Positions 25,013-33,488 of a stretch of DNA of 64,000 nt are shown piece after piece. Origin of the DNA: Parvibaculum sp039973015 (GTDB taxonomy: Bacteria; Pseudomonadota; Alphaproteobacteria; Parvibaculales; Parvibaculaceae); the NCBI RefSeq assembly GCF_039973015.1, contig NZ_JBDWLT010000008.1, forward strand, positions 434,001 to 498,000, given 5' to 3'. The notes under the pieces were generated by a model. The model was not told where the DNA came from, made no database searches, and saw only the letters and a program-made list of their open reading frames with translations. Numbering within the stretch: position 1 is the stretch's first letter; the number at the start of each line of letters is the position of its first letter. Both the position numbers and the translations under genes were made by a program.

Positions 25013-26467
25013 TCAAAGCAGGCTGCCCTGCTTGCCGCCATCCTTCTTCGGTGCCGGTTTCTTCGGCTGTGATTTTGGCGCACCGCCTGGCGCCACCACC
25101 GCGCCGAGGCGGCCATCGGCGAATTCGATTTCGAGCGCGGCACCCGCCGCCTGCCCCGCCGCCGCGCGCACCGGGCGTCCTTGCGCATCGCGGACCACGG
25201 CGTAGCCGCGCTTCAGCACACCCTGATAGGAGTAGCTTTCGAGGAGCTTGCCCGCGCCGTCGAGCCTGCGCCCGAGATCGCCGAGATGGCGCGTCTCCGC
25301 CTGCTTCGCGCGCGTCGCCATTTCGGCGTTACGCTTGCGGGCCTCCGCAATCTGCCGCCGGATCGGCGCGAGCGAGGGCGCACCGGCCTTGTGCAATTCG
25401 CCCCGCTTCACCGTCGTCACGCGCGACAGTGCCCCGCGCAGCCGGTCAGCCGCATTGTCGAAACGCTGGCGCGGCAGCGCCACCAGATCGCCGAGCTTCG
25501 GCAATCCGCGCGCAAGGCCCGCAAGCCCCGTCCGCGCGCTTTCGACGAGCCGCGTCTCCGCCCGCATCAGCCGCGTCGCCCGGTCCCGCAGATCGGCAAT
25601 GAGATCGGCGCGCACCGGCACCGCCATTTCGGCCGCCGCCGTCGGCGTCGGCGCGCGGCGGTCGGAGGCGAAGTCGATCAGCGTCGTGTCCGTCTCGTGG
25701 CCCACCGCCGAGATCAGCGGGATCTCGCTTTCCGCTGCCGCGCGCACCACCACCTCCTCGTTGAAGGACCAGAGATCCTCGATGGAGCCGCCCCCGCGCG
25801 CCACGATCAGCACATCCGGTCTCGGCATCGCCCCGCCCGGCGTCATCGCGTTGAAGCCGCGAATGGCGGCGGCGACCTCGGCCGCGCTCGTCTCGCCCTG
25901 CACACGCACCGGCCAGACGAGAACGCGGCGCGGAAAGCGGTCCTGTAACCTGTGGAGAATGTCGCGAATCACGGCGCCTGTCGGGCTCGTCACCACGCCG
26001 ATCACTTCCGGCAGATAGGGCAGCGCGCGCTTCCGCTCCGGCGCAAACAGGCCTTCGGCGCCGAGCTTCTTGCGCCGCTCCTCCAGCAGCGCCATCAGCG
26101 CGCCCACGCCGGCCGGCTCCAGATGCTCGATCACGATCTGGTATTTGGAGCTGCCCGGATAGGTCGTGAGCTTGCCCGTCGCGATCACTTCCATGCCCTC
26201 TTCGGGCTTGAAGCGCAGCTTGCTGAAGGCGCCCCGCCAGATCACGGCGTCCATGCGCGCCTTGTCGTCCTTCAGGCCGAAATAGCAATGGCCGGAAGAA
26301 TGCGGCCCGCGATAGCCCGTCACCTCGCCGCGCACGCGCACATGGCCAAACGTGTCCTCCACGGTTCGCTTCAGCGCGAAGGAAATCTCGCTTACGGAGA
26401 ATTCATGCGCATTATTCGTCGCGGCGGGGTTCGCGGCAGTGCCGGGGCCGGTTTCCGGAGGGGTCAT
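25013..26467 (-). CDS. xseA: Exodeoxyribonuclease VII large subunit
   Basis: 484 residues. Catalytic subunit of the single-strand exonuclease. The N-terminal OB-fold starts at EFSVSEISFALKRTVED (about 23-39); the nuclease domain shows VTSPTGAVIRDILHRLQDRFPRR, then DVLIVARGGGSIEDLWSFNEE and SAVGHETDTTLIDFASDRRAPTP, which are highly conserved. A long coiled-coil region and a Lys/Pro-rich tail follow. xseB is not adjacent. It is divergent from purD, with 125 bases between the starts. Confidence 0.97.
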   Translation of the reverse strand: MTPPETGPGTAANPAATNNAHEFSVSEISFALKRTVEDTFGHVRVRGEVTGYRGPHSSGHCYFGLKDDKARMDAVIWRGAFSKLRFKPEEGMEVIATGKLTTYPGSSKYQIVIEHLEPAGVGALMALLEERRKKLGAEGLFAPERKRALPYLPEVIGVVTSPTGAVIRDILHRLQDRFPRRVLVWPVRVQGETSAAEVAAAIRGFNAMTPGGAMPRPDVLIVARGGGSIEDLWSFNEEVVVRAAAESEIPLISAVGHETDTTLIDFASDRRAPTPTAAAEMAVPVRADLIADLRDRATRLMRAETRLVESARTGLAGLARGLPKLGDLVALPRQRFDNAADRLRGALSRVTTVKRGELHKAGAPSLAPIRRQIAEARKRNAEMATRAKQAETRHLGDLGRRLDGAGKLLESYSYQGVLKRGYAVVRDAQGRPVRAAAGQAAGAALEIEFADGRLGAVVAPGGAPKSQPKKPAPKKDGGKQGSLL

Positions 26468-26592
26468 CTGTCTCTTTTCTGGCTCTGTCGGGCAGGGTCA
26501 GCCCCGGTTTGCCGGAGCGGACCCCCATGTTACAAGGGAGCCCTTCTCGCCCCAACCCTTTCGCACCGGAAGCTCAGGAAACGGCAACCCGA

Positions 26593-27876
26593 ATGAATAT
26601 TCTCGTCATCGGCTCTGGCGGCCGCGAGCACGCGCTGTGCTGGGCCATCGCCAAAAGCCCGGAATGCGGCACTCTTTATTGCGCGCCCGGCAATGGCGGC
26701 ATCGCGGAAGTGGCGGAATGCATCGCCCTCTCCGCCCATGATTTCGACGCCATTGTGAACTTCGTCCGCGAAAAGGATATCGGCTTCGTCGTGGTCGGCC
26801 CTGAAGACCCGCTGGTGAAGGGTCTTGTCGACCGGCTGGACGCCGAGGGCATCGCGAGCTTCGGCCCCACCGCCAAAGCCGCCCTTCTCGAAGGCTCCAA
26901 GGGCTTCACCAAGGATCTCTGCGCCGAATACGACATACCGACGGCTGCTTATGGCCGCTTTTCGGATGCCGCCGCCGCCAAGGCTTTCATTGCCGCGCAT
27001 GGCGTTCCCATCGTCGTCAAGGCGGACGGGCTCGCCGCCGGCAAGGGCGTCATCATCGCCCTGACGATGCCGGAGGCCGAAACCGCCATCGACGCCATTT
27101 TCGGCGGCCGCTTCGGCGAGGCGGGAGCGGAAGTCGTTGTCGAGGAATTTCTCGAAGGCGAGGAGGCCAGCTTCTTCGCGCTTTGCGACGGCACCCATGT
27201 CCGTCCCCTCGTCGCCGCGCAGGATCACAAGCGCGTCTTCGACAATGACGAAGGCCCGAACACGGGCGGCATGGGCGCCTATTCGCCCGCGCCGGTCCTC
27301 ACGCCCGAACTCACCGCGCAGGTGATGAAGGAGATCATCGAGCCCACCGTCCGCGCCATGCGCGACAAGGGTACGCCCTACAAGGGTGTCCTTTATGCGG
27401 GCCTCATGATCACGAAATCCGGTCCGCAGCTCATCGAATATAATGCGCGCTTCGGCGACCCGGAGACACAGGTGCTGATGATGCGGCTTGCCTCCGACGT
27501 TCTGCCGGTGCTGCGCGCCTGCCATGATGGCACGCTCGACAAGGCCGAGATAAGCTGGAAGGACGAGGTCGCGCTCACCGTCGTCATGGCCGCTGCCGGT
27601 TATCCGGGCGACTACCGCAAGAACACCGAGATCAAGGGCCTGAAGCAGGCGGGTGCGCTCGATAATGTGCAGATTTTCCACGCCGGCACGAAGGCCGAAG
27701 CAGGCCGCATCTATGCAACGGGCGGGCGTGTGCTGAACGTCACGGCCACCGGCGCCACGACAGCGCAGGCGCAGGCGCGCGCTTACGAAGCCATTGCGAA
27801 GATCGACTGGCCGGAAGGCTTCTGCCGCCGCGACATCGGCTACCGCGCTATCGAGCGCGAAACGCAGAGTGCGTGA
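26593..27876 (+). CDS. purD: Phosphoribosylamine-glycine ligase (GAR synthetase)
   Basis: 427 residues. Second step of de novo purine synthesis, joining glycine to phosphoribosylamine with ATP. MNILVIGSGGREHALCWAI opens the protein, VKADGLAAGKGVIIA (about 141-155) and NTGGMGAYSPAP (about 222-233) belong to the ATP-grasp core, and YNARFGDPETQVLM holds metal ligands. The ATG at 26593 gives the standard N-terminus although the frame is open upstream. It is monocistronic here; the inverted-repeat element lies 48 bases downstream. Confidence 0.97.
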   Translation: MNILVIGSGGREHALCWAIAKSPECGTLYCAPGNGGIAEVAECIALSAHDFDAIVNFVREKDIGFVVVGPEDPLVKGLVDRLDAEGIASFGPTAKAALLEGSKGFTKDLCAEYDIPTAAYGRFSDAAAAKAFIAAHGVPIVVKADGLAAGKGVIIALTMPEAETAIDAIFGGRFGEAGAEVVVEEFLEGEEASFFALCDGTHVRPLVAAQDHKRVFDNDEGPNTGGMGAYSPAPVLTPELTAQVMKEIIEPTVRAMRDKGTPYKGVLYAGLMITKSGPQLIEYNARFGDPETQVLMMRLASDVLPVLRACHDGTLDKAEISWKDEVALTVVMAAAGYPGDYRKNTEIKGLKQAGALDNVQIFHAGTKAEAGRIYATGGRVLNVTATGATTAQAQARAYEAIAKIDWPEGFCRRDIGYRAIERETQSA

Positions 27877-27924
27877 GGACGGCTTCGAGATGACGATGGA
27901 GATGCACCAGCCAACAGCCCTTTC

Positions 27925-28100
27925 TTCCCACCCTCCCCTTGAGGGAGGGTCAGAAAATTCAAGCGAAGCGCAGAATTTTATGGGGCGGGGGCGCGGCGAC
28001 GGCTTCAATGAAATTGCCATCGATCAAATGACTGACGCTCCGCAACCCCTCCCCAAACCGCTTGCAGCGGTTTGACCCTCCCTCAAGGGGAGGGTGGGAA
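27925..28100. repeat. 176-base element bounded by perfect 28-base inverted repeats
   Basis: Arms at 27925-27952 and 28073-28100 are exact reverse complements (28 of 28). The arm begins TTCCCACCCTCCCCTTGAGG. The 120 bases between them have GC-rich purine runs and a CCGCTTGCAGCGG stem. The gene-free span 27877-28164 holds nothing else I recognise. A half-size copy of the same arm occurs at 29772. This looks like a dispersed, non-coding MITE- or REP-like repeat; no coding capacity is seen. Confidence 0.75.
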
Positions 28101-28164
28101 GGAAAAACCCGCGGAAACAACAAAATACGTACACAGAATAATCGACACGGGGAGTGAAACAAAA

Positions 28165-29256
28165 ATGAGCGAAGAAGCCAGCAGGCAGGAGCAGTTTTCC
28201 GGCACCAAGGAAGTCGCCGAAAGCCACAAGTTCGACGAGAAGCGCCTTGAAGATTACATGGCCGCTCATGTGGAGGGCTTTCAGGGCCCGCTCACCGTCC
28301 AGCAGTTCAAGGGCGGTCAGTCGAACCCGACCTACCAGCTCATCACGCCATCGAAGAAATATGTCCTTCGCCGCAAGCCGCCGGGGAAGCTCCTTCCCTC
28401 CGCGCATGCCGTCGACCGCGAATACAAGGTCATCACGGCGCTGCATGGCGAAGGCTTTCCCGCGCCGCGCACCTATTGCCTCTGCGAGGATGACAGCGTC
28501 ATCGGCACCATGTTCTACATCATGGACATGGTCGAGGGCCGCGTGCTCTGGGAGCCGCTCCTTCCCGCGCAGGACAAGGAAACACGCTGGAAAATCTACT
28601 CATCGCTCAACGAGACGCTCGCGCGGCTCCACATGGTCGATTACGAAAAGATCGGCCTCAGCGATTTCGGCAAGCCCGGCAATTATTTCGCACGCCAGAT
28701 CTCGCGCTGGACGAAGCAATATGTCGCCTCCGAGACGGAAACCATCCCGGAGATGAACAAGCTCATGGAATGGCTGCCGGAAAACATTCCGCAGGAAGAC
28801 TCCAACTCCATCGTCCATGGCGACTATCGCCTCGACAACACCGTCCTTCATCCGACAGAACCGAAAGTGATCGCCGTTCTCGACTGGGAGCTGTCGACGC
28901 TCGGCCACCCGCTCGGCGACTTCACTTACAGTCTGATGCAGTGGGTCATGCCCGGTCAGGGCACCGGCGGCGGCACCGGCTCGATCCGCACATCGGACCT
29001 CAAGTCACTCGGCATCCCGACGCTGGAGGAATACATCCAGATGTACTGTGAACGGACGAACCGTCCGAACGGAATCGAAAATCTCGATTTTTATTTTTCA
29101 TATAATTTCTTCCGTCTTGCCGGTATCCTGCAGGGAATCGCGGGGCGGGTGAGGGACGGAACGGCATCCAGTGAACATGCGAAGCAGATGGCGGCGAATG
29201 TCCGTCCGCTCGCGGAGGAAGCCTGGGTCTATGCTCAACGTGCGGGGGCCAAATAA
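28165..29256 (+). CDS. Aminoglycoside phosphotransferase-fold family protein (ACAD10/11-type kinase)
   Basis: 363 residues. The kinase-like fold shows QFKGGQSNPTYQL and KYVLRRKPPGKLLPSAHAVDREY near the N-terminus, then HGDYRLDNTV (about 218-227) as catalytic loop and VLDWELSTLGHPLGD (about 237-251) with the metal-binding Asp. Close relatives are fused to, or sit next to, acyl-CoA dehydrogenases and are thought to phosphorylate hydroxyacyl-CoA, as human ACAD10/11. Antibiotic resistance is unlikely. An acyl-CoA dehydrogenase is in the window, but 9 kb away. Confidence 0.9.
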   Translation: MSEEASRQEQFSGTKEVAESHKFDEKRLEDYMAAHVEGFQGPLTVQQFKGGQSNPTYQLITPSKKYVLRRKPPGKLLPSAHAVDREYKVITALHGEGFPAPRTYCLCEDDSVIGTMFYIMDMVEGRVLWEPLLPAQDKETRWKIYSSLNETLARLHMVDYEKIGLSDFGKPGNYFARQISRWTKQYVASETETIPEMNKLMEWLPENIPQEDSNSIVHGDYRLDNTVLHPTEPKVIAVLDWELSTLGHPLGDFTYSLMQWVMPGQGTGGGTGSIRTSDLKSLGIPTLEEYIQMYCERTNRPNGIENLDFYFSYNFFRLAGILQGIAGRVRDGTASSEHAKQMAANVRPLAEEAWVYAQRAGAK

Positions 29257-29301
29257 GGGGCGGTCCCGGAAACAACAAGAATATGGTTAACGAGTGAGCG
29301 T

Positions 29302-29751
29302 ATGAGTTCTTCCGAGATTTCCTCCTGGAGCCGTCACGGTTTCGAGATCAATACCGACCAGTCCCGCCTCGACAAGGAATCGATTCTGAAAATGCTGGGC
29401 GCCACCTATTGGGCGCGCGACGTCTCTCCTGAGCATCTCTGGACGAGCATCGAGAACTCGCGGTCCTACGGGCTTTATTCGCCCGATGGCGAACAGGCGG
29501 GTTTCGGCCGCATGGTCACCGATATCACGCGCTTCGCGTGGATGAGCGATGTTTACATCCTGCCCGTCCATCGCGGCAACGCGCTCGGCAAGTGGCTCGT
29601 CGAGACGATGGTGAGCGATCCGGCGCTCAGTTCCGTCACCCGCATCATGCTGTCGACCAATGACGCCCATTCGCTCTATCACCGCTTCGGTTTCACCGTT
29701 ATCGGCGGTGACGACGAGGAAGGCCGCCAGACCATGCAGTTGAAGCGGTAG
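29302..29751 (+). CDS. GNAT family N-acetyltransferase
   Basis: 149 residues. The acetyl-CoA site is VYILPVHRGNALGKWLVETM (about 91-110), matching the GNAT motif A with the R-G-x-x-L-G pattern, and LSTNDAHSLYHRFGF follows. The acceptor is unknown. It is 45 bases after the phosphotransferase gene on the same strand. A strong GC-rich hairpin follows the stop. Confidence 0.92.
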   Translation: MSSSEISSWSRHGFEINTDQSRLDKESILKMLGATYWARDVSPEHLWTSIENSRSYGLYSPDGEQAGFGRMVTDITRFAWMSDVYILPVHRGNALGKWLVETMVSDPALSSVTRIMLSTNDAHSLYHRFGFTVIGGDDEEGRQTMQLKR

Positions 29752-29771
29752 GGCGCGAGGCAGACCTCTCC

Positions 29772-29799
29772 TCCCACCCTCCCCTTGGGGAGGGTGGGA
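29772..29799. terminator. GC-rich hairpin, related to the 28-base repeat arm
   Basis: A perfect 13-base stem (TCCCACCCTCCCC) with a TT loop between the convergent GNAT and pfkA genes. The left arm repeats the start of the arm of the 27925-28100 element. No T-tract follows, so termination is possible but unproven. A second small hairpin, ACGTTTCT-N6-AGAAACGT, follows immediately (29803-29824). Confidence 0.55.
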
Positions 29800-29823
29800 T
29801 GCACGTTTCTCGATGCAGAAACG

Positions 29824-30981
29824 TCAATACAGATACATCGGCATGCCGAGCACCTTCGCCACGCGCGGGCGGTAGGTCTCGACATCGTAGAAGGCGCTGA
29901 CGTCGACGCGCTTCCTGCCCGTGACGCAGGTGTCGGCGGGCACGGTCGTGTAATTGCCGTCGCGCACCGCCGTCATGAAGCCGGTTCGTCCTTCGGCAAT
30001 TTCCTGTACGGCCAGTGTGCCGAACCCCTTGGCGACCATCTGGTCGAGCGAGTCCGGCGCGCCCGCGCGCATGAGATAGCCGAGCGACTGCGTAATCGTG
30101 TTGACGCCCGTAAGCCGCGTCAGTTCCTCGCCGATCATCTCGCCAATGCCGCCGAGGCGCTTGCGGCCGGACTCGTCCGTCTGCTCATGCGTCAGCACCT
30201 TGCCGCCTTCCATTTTCGCGCCTTCGGACACGACGATCATCGCGTAGCGCGCCGGATTTTCAAGCCGGTCGGCGGCTGCAAGTTTGGCAAGCTTCTCCAC
30301 GTCAAAAGGCACCTCGGCGATCACGGCGCGGTCCACATCGGCGAGATAGCTCGCGATCAGCGCCGTCTCGCCCGAGTGCCGTCCGAAAAGCTCCACCACC
30401 GCAATGCGTTCATGGCTGCCCGTCGAGGTCCGCAGCGCATTGATATAGTCGACCGAGCGCGTCACCGCGGTTGAAAAGCCGATGCAGTAATCGGTGCCGA
30501 AAACATCATTGTCCATCGTCTTCGGAATCGAGACGACCTTCACCACACCATGCCGGTGCAGATGCGCGCTATAGGAAAGCGTGCCGTCGCCGCCGATCGT
30601 CAGCATCACGTCGATGCCGAGATGATTCAACACGCGCTCCACATGCGGCGTGCAATCCACTGTTCCGTCATCGGCCGCAGCGAAGCGGCCTTTCAGAAAA
30701 TCTGGAAGCTGATCTTCCTTCATCGCTTTCGGGTTCACGCGCGAGGTGTGCAGCACCGTGCCGCCCTTGCGGTCGATGGTTCGCACGGCCTCATGGTCAA
30801 GGCGCATCAGATGCCCCTCGCCCGCTTCCGGGTTGTCGGGATCGAAATGCAGCGGCCCTGCCCAGCCGCGCCGAAAGCCGAGCACTTCCCATCCATGCTC
30901 TATGGCGCGTCGCGTCACCGCCTTGATGCAGGGGTTGAGGCCCGGCACATCGCCGCCGCCTGTCAGGATTCCGATCCGCAT
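29824..30981 (-). CDS. pfkA: 6-phosphofructokinase
   Basis: 385 residues. It phosphorylates fructose 6-phosphate. GILTGGGDVPGLN opens the nucleotide site; TIGGDGTLS places Gly133 at the position equivalent to E. coli Gly104, while IPKTMDNDV places Lys154 at the Gly124 position. Gly104 is typical of ATP enzymes and Lys124 of pyrophosphate enzymes, so this belongs to the mixed long-type group; the Gly/Lys pair occurs in ATP-using members such as trypanosome PFK. E-L-F-G-R-H-S-G-E is the fructose phosphate site. The donor needs an assay. Confidence 0.93.
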   Translation of the reverse strand: MRIGILTGGGDVPGLNPCIKAVTRRAIEHGWEVLGFRRGWAGPLHFDPDNPEAGEGHLMRLDHEAVRTIDRKGGTVLHTSRVNPKAMKEDQLPDFLKGRFAAADDGTVDCTPHVERVLNHLGIDVMLTIGGDGTLSYSAHLHRHGVVKVVSIPKTMDNDVFGTDYCIGFSTAVTRSVDYINALRTSTGSHERIAVVELFGRHSGETALIASYLADVDRAVIAEVPFDVEKLAKLAAADRLENPARYAMIVVSEGAKMEGGKVLTHEQTDESGRKRLGGIGEMIGEELTRLTGVNTITQSLGYLMRAGAPDSLDQMVAKGFGTLAVQEIAEGRTGFMTAVRDGNYTTVPADTCVTGRKRVDVSAFYDVETYRPRVAKVLGMPMYLY

Positions 30982-31315
30982 TCAGCACTCCACTTCCTGT
31001 TCGCTTCGCCTTCCACCTTAACAGCTAGGGATGTGCGAGACGAAGGCAAGCGAACCTTTCCTCAAGCCGCAGCAGAAGCGGGGATTACCTGTTTTTGGGC
31101 CAAAACCGGGTACAAGTTTCCCGGGGACGGCAAGCGCCCCTTTCGCGTAGACGGGAAAAGCACCCTTCCCGTCTCCCCGGCGAGTACACATCTCGTCACC
31201 CGCAACCGCTCATGAATAGAGGACGGGGGATAAACCGGCCCTTTGTGACGTTCTCGTTACGTTTTGATGACGGTCGGGCGTTTTCAGGGCGTTTTATCCC
31301 CGTATAGCCTGCCGC
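30982..31315. other. Gene-free stretch upstream of pfkA
   Basis: 334 bases between two minus-strand genes. It should contain the pfkA promoter. One clear structure is a nine-base stem AGACGGGAA with an eight-base loop (31149-31174), and a weaker CCGGG-N9-CCCGG lies just before it. Short open frames here lack ribosome-binding sites and I do not call them. No tRNA or known riboswitch fold is recognised. Confidence 0.4.
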
Positions 31316-32461
31316 TCAGGCGCTTTTTCCGCGCGCCTCGATCGGCCAGATATCGACCAGCCGGTCCTCCTTCACGACGTAGTAATTGTCGTAAAGATTG
31401 ACCGTCGGATCGCAATGCGGTGTCACAGCCGTCAGTACACTGCCTAATGGCAGCCGCGCGCCATCCGGCAGCAATATGCCGCCCTGCTCGTCACCAAAAA
31501 AGAAGAAGCTCGCCCCTTCAGGCGCCCCGGAGAAAAGAACGGGCGGTTCCGCGTCTGTGGAGAACGACTTGAAGCCCGCATCGGTCGTGGCGAGATTTTT
31601 CGTGTTGTTCGACACGACCGACATCTGCACGAAGAGCGACGTCTCGAAGGGAAAGCTCGCGCCATTGCCGAGCGCGACGTCATTATATTGCTTGTCCATG
31701 AAGATGTAGGAACCGCCTTGCAGCTCCGTCAGCACCTTCGCTTCGGGGTCGATGTTATAACTGCCCGTGCCGCCGCCGGAGACGATATCGCAGCACATGC
31801 CTTTTGCTTTCAGCACGTCGCGCTGTTCGCCGAGCATCTTCATCGCGGCGAGCGACTTCTCGCGCCGTTCCGCGAAATCATGAATATGCATCAGGTGTCC
31901 GGCATAGGCCTGCAACCCGCGCAGTTCGAGAAACTCCGCGGCGTCGATCAGTTCCGCAAGCTCCGTCGCGTCCCCACCGGGGCGGATGCCCGTGCGGTGC
32001 AAACCCACATCGAGGTCGACCAGCACCTTCAATATACGGCCCGCTTCCGAGGTCGCGGCGGCGAGCGTGCGGACGTTTTCCGGGTTGTCGATGACAACCA
32101 TAAGCTCCGGGATTTTTGTGTTGAGCGCCATCAGCCGCTCGATGCCCTGGGCCGTCACGACGGGCGATGTCACAAGGATGCTTTCAATGCCGCCTTCGGC
32201 CATCGCTTCCGCTTCGCCGAGCTTGGCGCAGCAGACCCCGAGCGCGCCGGCTGCGATCTGCGCTTTCGCGATGGTCACGGACTTGTGCGTTTTCGCATGC
32301 GGCCTTATTCCGAGGCCGTTCACCTTGCAGTGTTCGGCCATGCGCGCCACGTTTCGCTCGAAGGCGTCGAGATCGAGCACCAGTGCCGGGGTGGGGATCG
32401 TGGCCCTCGATCCGGGCAATCCGATTGCCGCTTTCGCTGCTTTTACCGCTTCCGTCGTCAT
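31316..32461 (-). CDS. DSD1/D-threonine aldolase family PLP enzyme (alanine racemase N-terminal fold)
   Basis: 381 residues. The PLP lysine is most likely Lys57 in RPHAKTHKS; GLHRTGI and SGGGTGSY bind the cofactor phosphate. The metal site near the C-terminus reads TPHCDPTVN, His349-Cys350-Asp351. From memory, D-serine dehydratases use His-x-Cys and D-threonine aldolases His-x-Asp; the order here favours the aldolase type. It should act on a beta-hydroxy D-amino acid. It stands alone on its strand, with a divergent small gene upstream. Confidence 0.88.
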   Translation of the reverse strand: MTTEAVKAAKAAIGLPGSRATIPTPALVLDLDAFERNVARMAEHCKVNGLGIRPHAKTHKSVTIAKAQIAAGALGVCCAKLGEAEAMAEGGIESILVTSPVVTAQGIERLMALNTKIPELMVVIDNPENVRTLAAATSEAGRILKVLVDLDVGLHRTGIRPGGDATELAELIDAAEFLELRGLQAYAGHLMHIHDFAERREKSLAAMKMLGEQRDVLKAKGMCCDIVSGGGTGSYNIDPEAKVLTELQGGSYIFMDKQYNDVALGNGASFPFETSLFVQMSVVSNNTKNLATTDAGFKSFSTDAEPPVLFSGAPEGASFFFFGDEQGGILLPDGARLPLGSVLTAVTPHCDPTVNLYDNYYVVKEDRLVDIWPIEARGKSA

Positions 32462-32615
32462 GTCTTCCCCCGATCAAAATTCATGCGGGCGCATCCTACA
32501 TCCATGTGCGATATGCACAAATGCCGCGGCAGGGGCGCTTTTGCATGGCTTGAAAACCTGAGCGGCAAAAGTGCTAGACTGCGATGAAATGCAGGGCTTC
32601 CGGGGGGAGGGAACA

Positions 32616-32849
32616 ATGGGATCGATTACGATATCGGGTATGCTGGTGCTGGCAGCGCTTTCAACGGGCAATCCTGAACTGGAAATGAGCAGAAAGCCGG
32701 ACTATCAGCAATACGCACAGGCAAGCTGCTCGTTGACGAACCAGCAGCGCACAGGCGCACGAAAGATATGCTATTACACCTGTGGCAAGACGGTGCGCAC
32801 GCTCGTTGTGCCCGCCATCAAGACATGCCCTTTCACGATCCGAAACTAG
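32616..32849 (+). CDS. Small cysteine-containing protein, probably exported
   Basis: 77 residues, starting at an ATG preceded by a GGGGGGAGGG ribosome-binding site. The N-terminus MGSITISGMLVLAALSTG is a weak signal sequence. Four cysteines follow (ASCSL, ICYYTCGK, KTCPF), with the pattern ARKICYYTCGKTVRTLVV and CPFTI near the end, which I recall from uncharacterised small Hyphomicrobiales proteins. Two disulphides in the periplasm are plausible. It is 24 bases ahead of a TetR gene. Function unknown. Confidence 0.72.
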   Translation: MGSITISGMLVLAALSTGNPELEMSRKPDYQQYAQASCSLTNQQRTGARKICYYTCGKTVRTLVVPAIKTCPFTIRN

Positions 32850-32873
32850 AAACCGGACGCAGACGATAGAGAG

Positions 32874-33488
32874 ATGTCAAAAGCACAGGACAGCGCCGCC
32901 CTCCAGAAGACGGCCGGAGCGGCGGACAAGCGCGAAGTGATTCTCACTTCCGCGCTCGATCTCTTCCGCCACTACGGCTATCGCCGCACCTCGATGGAAG
33001 ACATCGCGCGCGCCGCCGCTGTCGCCAAGGGCACGCTCTATCTCTACTTCAAGAGCAAGGATGAGCTTTTCGAGGCCATCTGCCATTCGCTCGCGGAGCA
33101 GGTCGGTGAGGGCGTGACGCGCGCCGAGGCGCTCGACCTTCCGCTGGAAGCGAAGCTCACCGCACTCATGGAAGCGAAACTTGGCTTCGTCTATCGCTGG
33201 ATATTGTCGAGCCCCCATGCAGCCGAACTCGTCGACAGTGGCTCACGCTTTTCCAAAGATGTCTTTGGCGAGGTTCACGACCGGTTCTACAGCGCCGTAC
33301 GGCGCCTCGTTCGGGAGGGCGTCGAGGCGGGCGAACTCGACCCGGCCTCCCTTGGCCTTACGGATGACGCTGCTGCGGACGCTCTCATAGCGGCAGCCTG
33401 CGGAGCGGAGAAGGCGCCTGACGAGGAAACCTTCCGTACACAGCTAACGGCCATCATCCGCATGACCTTGCGCGGCCTTCGCGCCTAG
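32874..33488 (+). CDS. TetR/AcrR family transcriptional regulator
   Basis: 204 residues. The N-terminal helix-turn-helix is clear: ILTSALDLFRHYGYRRTSMEDIARAA, then VAKGTLYLYFKSKDELFEAI (about 55-74). The C-terminal half, which binds the ligand, has no recognisable relatives. It is close behind the small exported protein gene, so a target cannot be inferred with certainty. The stop shares CTAG with the convergent aat gene. Confidence 0.92.
   Translation: MSKAQDSAALQKTAGAADKREVILTSALDLFRHYGYRRTSMEDIARAAAVAKGTLYLYFKSKDELFEAICHSLAEQVGEGVTRAEALDLPLEAKLTALMEAKLGFVYRWILSSPHAAELVDSGSRFSKDVFGEVHDRFYSAVRRLVREGVEAGELDPASLGLTDDAAADALIAAACGAEKAPDEETFRTQLTAIIRMTLRGLRA

Noticed and set aside
28165..29256. 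Aminoglycoside resistance kinase
   Set aside because: The motifs and length match ACAD10/11-type kinases linked to lipid catabolism rather than resistance enzymes.
31095..31307. Small open frame between pfkA and the D-threonine aldolase-like gene
   Set aside because: No RBS, arginine-rich start, no family; likely the pfkA leader region.
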